From positions 21,078,776-21,142,775 of the forward strand of contig NC_079379.1 of assembly GCF_021018895.1 (NCBI RefSeq): a stretch of 64,000 nt of DNA, read 5' to 3'. A program made the position numbers and the translations under genes. Origin of the DNA: Seriola aureovittata (taxonomy: Eukaryota > Chordata > Actinopteri > Carangiformes > Carangidae). The notes beneath the pieces were generated by a model that was not told where the DNA came from, made no database searches, and saw nothing but the letters and a program-made list of their open reading frames with translations. Numbering within the stretch: the stretch's first letter is position 1; every line of letters starts with the position of its first letter. This document shows positions 1 to 10,359 of this stretch, in pieces.

Positions 1-257
1 TGAACGTATGGAAATGGATGGAAAATACAAACTGAGGTCAAGTCACCCTGTTGGTGCAATTTATTCAAGTTTTCTTTGCCTCACTTAAACTTCCTTGTAG
101 AGCCACATTGTCACTGAAGTCATCACAGTGACTAAACTCAGCACAAGAGGAAACAGACAAAAGCTTTCTAGGGAAACAAAGGAAAAGTAGGTAACAGGAA
201 CTGCATAATTCATGAGAATGCGAGGACAGGTGCCGAGAGAGAGACATGACACCTGTG

Positions 258-289
<32 letters not shown>

Positions 290-552
290 CGTGCATGAGA
301 AAGAGAGACAGAGAAAGAGGGGAATGAAATATCATCCTACTAGAACATGAAGTCATTCAACACAAGAGAAACACATACTAACGTGAGGGAAAGAAACCAT
401 TACGTCACAGGTGTGTGTCAGTATGTATAGGTGTGTGTACACAGTGTATGTGTATGTGGAGTCTAAACTTGAACTATGTCCAAGGTCACAGGTGTCAAAT
501 GTATGAAAAGTGAGTGGAACGGGAAGGGGAGGACTGGATGCAGGGTGTTTAC
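1..552 (-). other. lpcat1 intron (incomplete)
   Basis: Intronic DNA after exon 6. It holds a GT-rich microsatellite at about 253-294 and a second TG-rich patch near 405-460. No exon was seen. Confidence 0.75.
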
Positions 553-611
553 CAGTTTGTTTGGGTAGCGTAGCACCACTGGTTGTACTGGGAGTCCTGG
601 GATGAAAGCAC
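553..611 (-). CDS. lpcat1: lpcat1 coding exon 6 (last one in the window)
   Basis: It encodes GAFIPGLPVQPVVLRYPNKL, then a GTAAAC donor in phase 0. No further lpcat1 exon is recognisable between 1 and 552, so the rest of the gene lies to the left of the window. Confidence 0.9.
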
Positions 612-2532
612 CTGAGAAAGACAAGAGAGGAGGGAGGTGGTGAGAGAACAATAGTAGAGAGAAAGAAAATATTAACTGCATCAAGAGCAAAAAAGTAAAT
701 GAAAGTATCAGTATTTGATTTTTATTACTGCCACATTTATATTCATTTGCTAAAGTACTACATTGTTTTGGCAACAGAAGTTTCTACAGATTTCAACTGA
801 CTTGAATATTGCAGAGAGAAAACAATGCATGGGGCTGAGTCGTGTGCACTGCATGAATGACAAGCTCACAACCTCAGGGTAACCTCCAGCCCCCGCAGAA
901 TGGGTCTCTATTCAAAGTCTATAATGTCCTGCTGATGACAGATGAGCCAATAGAAGTTACATACACTATTTATTACTAGACAAAGCCCTATTGAAGTTAC
1001 TGTGTCAGTGCTGAACAGATTAGAATGGGGTATGTTAATATTACTAATGAAAATAAGGCTTAAACCTTAGAGGCTTACTTGATTTATTTGGCCACTTGGG
1101 GGCAGTGAAACAAGCTTTAAAGGCAACTATTTACACATCCAGATACAGAGCAACATTGGCTTTAATTTGAAGTGTAGTTTGTGCACACCTGTTGAAAGCA
1201 AGTCCAATATTCACTCTTATTCTTGCTTTATTTTGGTCTCAACCAACTCCTGAAGAAAATATGTGGTTATTTCAGTCTCTCAGTGCTTCACCATGTTTAC
1301 TAGCTAGACACTAACTTTGTCTGTCTGCCTTCTGGTGCTGGGAAGAGGGTACAATGGGTTTCTCAAAGCTTATTCATTGAGAGTGGCTGCCTGCGACTGC
1401 TGGAGACAGGGTTGATGAGAACAGTGAACAAAAACAGTGAAGTCGTGGACTGTTAAACCAAAACAATGAGCTGAAGAATGCTAAAATGTTCCTTAGAGCC
1501 AACAGGGACTGCAGAGTTGGGCGATAATATCTGTGGTTTTGTCACTACAAGCCATCCCTTTTTGCATTATACATAACCATTTTTAAAATTATTCATAAAG
1601 AATTACTGATTAATGCAGCTTTAACTCATGTATGTCATGTATATATTGCGTAAATATTTTCAATATGAAAGTGTCTTCAAGATGTAATGTTCAGTTGTGC
1701 AATGGCTGATTCAAGTAAAATTACAAGTAACATTTAAAAGATCTGGGCTGTAATTTTTAACTTCTGTAGAAGAAAACATGTGATAGAGACAAAAGTGAGT
1801 CAATGAAATGAGGTTTGATGCTGAACTTGCAATGTTTCTTCTAGACTGGTAAGTAAACAGCTGTTAATGCTAACGCTGGCTATGTAGCAATAGCAAAACT
1901 TGCAAATAGCTCCTTTAACATCACACCTATGAGGGTGGTGAAGTCAAAGCTCCCACACCACAGAACATGCTTGTCCTGAATTAGATTAGATGCAAAGTAG
2001 AACATGTGTATTAAACCTGAGCAGATATAATTAACAAGAAACCAGGAAATAAAACAACATTGGCCCCACATTTTGGTCAAGCAGCACATGCATTAGCATT
2101 AGGGTCAACCCTCTGATTAATAATGTGGGACAACAGACAGGGAGAGAGGGTGAAGATAAAAGTGCTTGCTCTTTTAAAAAGTCTTTTGAAATGAGAAAAA
2201 GACTGGAGGTATCTGTAAAGCACGTCATGCACAGGTGGCACAATGGCCTTTAAAACACACACACACACACGTATACACTCTGTTGTGCTGGCAGCCAGAG
2301 AAAAGACAAAACTAGAGGAGACATCCAGAGAGCACTGGCACCACACAACAGACGGATCAAGCTGGACACACACACGCGCGCATGCACGCACGCAAATCAG
2401 TGCAGAGTGTGACCAACAGGGCTTACTGGGAATGACAGAATTACAGACTGGAAGAAAGGGGATTAGACAGGGCAGGCAGGGAACAATGCCAGAGAACACA
2501 CACACACACATACACACACACACACACATACA

Positions 2533-2577
<45 letters not shown>

Positions 2578-4248
2578 AGAGAGGTGAGCAGAAAAACAAG
2601 CCCAGAAAGATGAGTGCAGCAGTTAGGTGCCCTGTTGAGATGTCCTTTAACAAGATACTGAACCTCTAAACCTGTTGGGCCAAGTATAAAATTAATTTGC
2701 TCAGACATCTACACCAGGAGTTGGCAGCTATGCAGCCGACTTCATGCATTAATAATCATTTACAGGCCCAGGCACACTAAACGAAATGAATGCTGAACAA
2801 AGTGATCACACAGAGTCTCTCTATGAAGATGTAGACACACCCCTGGTTGGAAATTACCAAAAAACACAGCCAAATACTGCTGAGCTGTGGTTTGCACATT
2901 GTACCTGCAGCTGTGGAGGATAATAACCCTCATTTGACCTCAATTTTGCGATCAACCAACAACTGTACCGACTGGTATATTCTGGTTTTGTAACCTAAAC
3001 ACATATAAAATAAATACAAAACAAGACTATAACCTTCAGAACTGTGGTTTTGCATTATTGCAGTATACAATATTTTCAGTGCTATGTGTGTGTCTACATA
3101 GGATGCATTCAAGTACAGTATTAAGTGTAGGTCACCACATTTTCACAGCACTTACAGCTCAATACGCTGTAGTTACGAGGTGTTAAGCAGCCTGTGTAGA
3201 GAGTAGACAGCTGGGTTGATGAAAAGAGAATCGTATCTGTTCCACCAGACGCACGTGACACAGATAATTGAAAAACATGGCTGAAACACTTCCTGTGTGG
3301 ACGTGCAAGAATCTAATGCCATGCTAAAAGTTCTGTTAGGCTGTAAACACACACAGCAAAGCTTACAGCTAAATGTTAACATTAGCATGTGGACACGCTG
3401 ATAGTGACAGTTCTGACATGCTGATGTTTAGCAGGTATAACGTGTACCATGTTCACCATCTTAGTTTAGCATGTCAGACTGCTAAGAGTTGCTTACTAGC
3501 ACTAAACAGGGCTGAGGAACAACCGTGGATCCCCCAGGAGGAGCTAGAAAATTTTGCGGGGGGGGGGGGGGACATCTGTGACACTAGTCAGAGTAAGTGG
3601 CAGAAGATGGATGCACGTGCAAGTGGTGGACTGATCAACTGACCAACTGACTGACCTTAATATAAAGGGCTAACTTTATTGTTGGGGTCCATAGAGATGA
3701 TCATAGAGAAGGCGACCTTTGGGAAAAACAGGAAAATATGTGGCTGCAACCAAAGCTCCACTAAAAGAATAAGATTGGTTTTCCTGCAATAAAAGGGTAT
3801 AATTATGGCGGAAGATTTAGTGTGGTTATAATCAATATTTTCATAACAACAATGTATAACAGGATGAAAGCGGTTGCTAATAGTGATTTTTCCTACAGGG
3901 GCGACATCACTGACATCATCATACAGGGCGAGTCACCAGCTCCCCTTGGCTTTACAGAGGTTTATAGCAAGTTGCAGCTCATTGTTTGCTGTCCACCCCA
4001 CAACTCCAGATGAGAGCTTATGTTGCTGCCTAACTGCTGGATTTATAATTAAGCAACTGCCGGCTAACATGTTCACTCTATCACCTTGGTGATGATACTG
4101 TGAGTTATTTTTGTGTTCACAGCTTGTTTCCACTGTCCCCAAGTGGCCAAAGGTTTACGGTGTAAAGTGTCACTGCAATCTTTGCACCATCTATGAAATG
4201 ATAAGTGATCATGACAACACACATTAATGCTATCTGACTTAAGGTTAA

Positions 4249-4300
<52 letters not shown>

Positions 4301-4585
4301 CACACACGCACACGCACACGCACACACACACACGCACACACCTTCCACCTGGTTTCAAGATCAGCCTAAAGCATGAAGGGGTCTGAACACATACCAGCCT
4401 TGAATAAGATGAGACCTGACCTGTTGGTGCACGTCCCCTCTGGAAATATCATGATCTGGAACAAACAAATACACATTAAAGTACACACACACACACACAA
4501 ACACACACACCACATGAGAATTGTAAGGTGATAACATAAACACAGTGTGTCACAGTTTACACGGATCAAGGCCAATTTAAAACAA

Positions 4586-4639
<54 letters not shown>

Positions 4640-6891
4640 TGTTTGTATGTCTTCATGTGCACACTCGCATTCACATACCTGAGGCCACTCCCCTCCAGAC
4701 TGTGCTCTCCGCTTTATTTCCTCTACAGTTTTCCTTCTGGAGTCCTGGTCTGAGCGAAACACGAACACTGGCCGGATGTAGCTGATCAGAGCTGAGAAGA
4801 CGATGATGAAGAGGTAGAGTTTGGATGTTTGCCAAAGTTACGTTCATCTAAAGAATTTTTCAACTAGAAAAGCTAATAGGGTTTTAGCCTCGATTAAACA
4901 TCCCCTTGACTGATATGTGGTTACATAAGGATCGTGTTAAGATAGTAAAGCAGTTCTAGCTCAGAATGAAAAACCAGGATGCAAACAGCACTCAAAGGAA
5001 AACAGATGCATGTGCAGAGACGCATGTGGAACAGTTAAGGAGTCAGTGAGGCATTATGTAGAATTAAGGATCACTGTTTCCAATTATGTTTTTTTTTTTT
5101 TTTTTTTTTTTTAAACATACCCATATTTATGTTTCCCACTGCTTCTAAAAGTTAGTAGTTAATGCTGCAGGGAGAAACTGCTCACCAGAGTTGACAGTAA
5201 ACAGTAAGTTAATTTTGAGACAGAGACAACTCAAATATTGCTTTCAGTAATAGAATTAAATGGATTTTTTTTTTTTTTTATTAATAATTTGTTCGATTTT
5301 TTTCTGTTACAGATCTTTTCAAAATCAGATTCTAAAACCCTTTTAAATACTAAAAAAATAACAGATTTTTTACATTTCAAATATGTAACTGTATTATTTA
5401 AATTATCATTAAAATACTAAATAAATAAAAACTAATTCTCTTCCATGCAGTGAGTTATTAACAGCACCATCATATTTAAATGTAGTAAAATACTCCTGAA
5501 AAATGCATCTGCTTCAGTTACTATAACCAGTCAGAACAAAAAGTTTTTGTGTAGAAAATCATACAATGATCATTTCTGACATTGTCCAGCAAATCTATAG
5601 GCGCCACTTTTTAATTAGACCCCAAAATTTTTAAGCCATACCATTCAACTTTTAGCCAACCAACTTCAGCATCTGAATTTATTTATTTAACATACTACAG
5701 TGATTTAAAAAGTTCAAAATGAGCATAAAAAATTTAATTCATGCAATAAAATGTGGGCTGACTTACATCTTTTCATATTACAGTTTGTTCTTCGTCTACA
5801 CAGAATTTTGCCGTGTGTGCTGGCATTAAATGCATTCAATTGAAAATATGCTGTATGTTGTTATGGAACATAAGTGCACTATTAATTTTAGTAAAGTTAG
5901 TTAGTTGTAGTGGACGGAAATGTGTTTAACTCACTGCCCCAGACGGGGATGCTCCTGCTCTCCAGCTTCGTGACTATAGAGCACATGGTCATGGTGACTG
6001 GGATGGCATCAAAGTATGAGGAGTGTGGGGCCACAGTGAGGATGGGAACTTCAGAGGGTGACGCCCGTTCCCCTTTCACCTTGATCCAGTGGAAACCTCC
6101 GCAAAACCACATGGCTCGCATGATCACTCGTAAACACAGGTCTATTAACCTGGGACACACAGATAGCTGATGTTAAATCTTAGCAGGAATATAAATCATT
6201 TTCAGTGTTTCAGTTTAACTAACAACAGCAGATCACACTTTGTTTCACAAAAGGTCTGCTCCGTTTCTGTGTAATCCCATAGCTCTTAGTGCCACCCACA
6301 CCCACACACACACACACACCACACACACACACACCTCCTCCACCATGACTGTGGCTCAATGACAAACTCGGAACGTCCCAGGGAGGCTGTGAAGGCGAAG
6401 GGCCAGGCCAGCAGCATGAGGAAGGACACCAGCAGCAGCCGCACAGGAAACACTGTGACCGACATCAGTCCTATCTGAGAGAGAGAGAGAGAGCGAGAGA
6501 GTGAGAGAGCGAGAGAGAGAGAGAAAGAGAGAGAGTAAGAATGTGAGAAAGAAGAAATGAACAGTCACTGTTACCACTCTCCTGTATTTCCACAAGCTAT
6601 TATTCACAATACATTCCTGCTGCTTTTTCAGCCACTTGTCAAACAACAACAACAACATCTCAAGATTCTTTAACATGCCGTACATTCCTATACAGTAAGA
6701 AGACGCCTACACATCCCACAGGGTCAAGAGGACGAGACACACATTCCAACTGTGCCTACAGGAAGGAACAAACAACCATCTATCAATCTCACACACACAA
6801 ACACACTCAAAAAGTTCAATCAATGCTTTGTTGATATGATAAAATCAACAAATTTCACTACTACTCGGCCTTTGTACAAAAGTGGAGACCA

Positions 6892-6933
<42 letters not shown>

Positions 6934-8392
6934 GCACACACACAAACTCTTTAGTCTTCACTTAGATTTTGATCCTGCATAGACTTTCTTTATACATCCA
7001 AACACAAACACCCGTCACACAACAAAAGTTACCCATTTTGGATTATGCTGATATTATGTCTCATAATAACATTAACAAAATAGTTCATGTAAATTTATTT
7101 TTGAAATGTAAAAAATGCTGTTTTTAACAGCTCACAACACTGTCAAACATCTGTCGAGCATGATGTTGACATCTGTCACAGGATGAATGAAAAGTTGAGT
7201 CACTGAAATAAAGTTTATTGAAGCCAGAGTGAGAAACGAGAAGTCAGCTGACTGGACCCGTCATGCCTTTTCTCTTACTGTGTAATGAGAGAGATGTTGT
7301 GTGTGCGCACTAACAGGGTCACAATGTCACGGCCTACGTTGTAAATTCAGACTGCGTGACATTTTAAGCTCCTTCCTCCTCCTTGTCCGACCCCCCACTC
7401 GATCTCTTCATCCCGCACTTCCATCGCGCTCCCTCGTTCCGCTCTCGTCAGCCTCCGCGAACACTTTACAGTACTCTCCGGTCTCAGAGGAATTCCTCTC
7501 CTCATCTATCCATCTATCAATCTCTCACTCCCTATGTGTATTTGCTCAGCTGCACCTTCATTTATCATGCTGCTCTCCCTTCAACTGTTTCCCCCTCCTC
7601 TGCATCACTGTGCTTTTTGTCATCACTCTGGGGAATCATATCTAACCTCCTCCCTTTCTGTCCCATCTTTCCCTTCTTCCTTGTGCATTTCTCTCCCTGG
7701 ATGAGCCCAGGTGCACACTGCAGGGCCGTATTAATAAATAAACAGCAATGGGGTTGATTTATGATGCTCTAACGCCTTTCCCGCCCTCCCTACCCCCAGG
7801 CCTGACGCACAGTGCACTCATCATCAGAGCTTAACGAATCCATCTGGGAGGATCTGCTGACATTTTCTCAGGAGGTGGCATGAGAATGAGTTGGGGCGGG
7901 GCAGAGGGGAGCGATTTATAGTGTTTTATGTACCAGCATAAAACACTAGCAGACCATCCGCTGCTTTGAAATTCACTATAAAAATATACTTCAGTGTATT
8001 TTGACACTGGAGATAAAAATACACTGAAGTGTATTTTGGGCTCACGTCGTCACTCTAATATAAAAGCAACTTTCTCCGAGTGCAATAAATTGTTTCTGTA
8101 CTCTTTATGTTTCTGTTACACATCCAAATTTAGCAATGAGTCCTCTCTCAAAAGCCTCGGCTCCTCCTTTGCAAGATATTAACAGTGTTAAAGGAACACA
8201 ACTTTACACATGACAACCCGTTCACTTGTCATGAGGAGCACTATTCAGACTGTAAATAAGGGTTTTATATTGCCTTCTGTGGCTCTGAGGGAAGAGAAAA
8301 TCTGAGAAATAATGTGCTCATTTTATAAATTATACTCAAATAAATATGTAAACATAATAACATAAATGTGATATTTACTGAGATTTTTGAGA

Positions 8393-8435
<43 letters not shown>

Positions 8436-10319
8436 GTTGTTGATAATTATCATTATCAACAACAATGAGTTCATGGACACATGAATTTCCCCTAGGGGAT
8501 AAATAAAGTATGTATGTATCTATCTATCTATCTATTTGGGAAGAGTCCTGATCTAGTCACGGGACATTGTAACTGTACTGGATCTCACAGGCATTGTTCT
8601 GGTAAGAGGCAGATATTACTCGTACCAAACAAGCACGTTCCTTTATGTCTGGAGAATGATTTGGAGGCCGAGGCATCTCTGTAGCACCACAATGCTTCAT
8701 TTATGGTGTGTTGTGTGACATATTTTACCTTTATCGAAAAAAATTGAGATTTGAATATTGCACTTGACCATATTCCAATTTTGATAGTATTTCGATTAAC
8801 TGTTTAGCCCAAGTTTATATTTTAAATTTTCTCTGAATTTATTTGTTTCATCATTTCTGAATGTCTCATATATTAATTTAACATTGAACACATTGAATCT
8901 TCATACAATCCAAGAAGATGATAATAAAAAGTCACCAAAAGGATGTTGTACTGTACATAAGTGAAATCAGGAAAGGTACAAAGGCAAGAAGCAAATGTCC
9001 TCATTTCTACTGCTAATGGTTATGTAGACAAAAGAGCAGCAAATGTCTTTTGACCTGAGGGGAAGCTTTAGAGCCATTCTGTTGTGTGTTAAATATTCAG
9101 AAGTCTCTGGGAAAGCATGATGGTCCCATTGTCTCCTGCCACACAAACACAAACACCTTCTGTTTGTACGTGTGGCACCATTAAAGCTGTCAGGGGCCAT
9201 TAAGTCATTCAGCTCATCCTACAGCACGTCCGCTTTCTAAAAAACACACACAGCGTATATGTCAGTCAGCTGCAATCTAACGCAAACACATACATACAAG
9301 CATACAAGCATGCATAACATGAAAAGACAAACATCTGGCACATACCATCACCTTTAAAATAAACAGACACAACAATGGTAGCGGGTGCCTCACCAAGCGG
9401 CAGCGACATAAAGCAGAGCCAGGGAGCCATCAGGCTTATTTGAATAACAGGATTTTGCAGAGCGATAAGGTTCAATGAAAGTGTTTGTTTTACACAATCT
9501 AATCTAATCATCCTTTAAAGTTTATTTGAATTATTATTAATTAATTATCTATCTCTTAGCTATTTTGTTGCATTATGGGAATCCAGGATCCAGTTTTTGA
9601 TGAGGGACGATGTCACCTGCCATCAGGAAAAGGCTGGAACTATTGTGCTAACCATGCTCTGTATTGATCCTGAGGCTGCAACGATTAGTCAATTAATCAA
9701 TAAGCCGATTGGGAGAAGATAAATTAGCAACTGTTTCTGTAATCCATTAATCGTTTAAGTCGTATTTCAAGAAGATGTCAAACATTTGATGGTTCCAGGT
9801 TCTCAAATGTGGTTTTATAATAAATTGCATATTTTGGGTATGTGTTGAACAACAGGAGATATTTGCTCATGTTTATTAAACTATTAATTCAGACACTAAC
9901 CAGCATTTTATTAGATAATAAAAAAAAAATGTTAGTGCCAGTCCAAATTGTTCAAAATAAATCATTTTGTAAAATTATTGTCAGACCGGCACTGACACGC
10001 TATTACCTACTTTTCCGTAGCCAAGCCACATAACACCCACCTCCCCTGAGCAACGTGGCCCAGCACACTTTTAACTGCTCTATACCCTGCAGTGAGGTCT
10101 AATTGCTCCTGGCTAATTGTTTTCAATGAGCCGAGGGAAGAGTGCTCTGATTTCCACCTGGAGGCTCAAGAGGCACTCAACATGTCCCTCTGTTTGTCAT
10201 GTTGCTGGTGTACAGCAGATCAAGGTCAAAGCCGAAGGCAGCAGAACCTGTTATACTTGAACTAATCACCTCTGGCATTAAATATTTGTCTTTCCCCTGG
10301 AGTAACAGGTGTGCTGGTG

Positions 10320-10359
<40 letters not shown>

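Larger units (their letters stand above)
612..4394 (-). other. lpcat1 intron 5
   Basis: A 3.8 kb intron made largely of old dispersed repeats (about 1085-1560, 1795-1920, 2625-2690, 3370-3520 and 3800-4120) plus CA microsatellites. No coding exon was seen. Confidence 0.8.

Noticed and set aside
1..552. Further lpcat1 exons at the left edge
   Set aside because: No frame encodes the expected sequence after the PNKL end of exon 6. The open frames there are unrelated.
1092..1105. CCACTTGGGGGCAG, close to a CTCF core motif
   Set aside because: It lies in dispersed repeat family A, so it is more simply repeat sequence. CTCF binding cannot be judged here.
2077..2571. 164-codon open frame rich in Cys-Val repeats
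   Set aside because: Translation of a CA/GT microsatellite. The same applies to open frames at 4073-4348, 24111-24539, 55996-56331 and 62342-62809.
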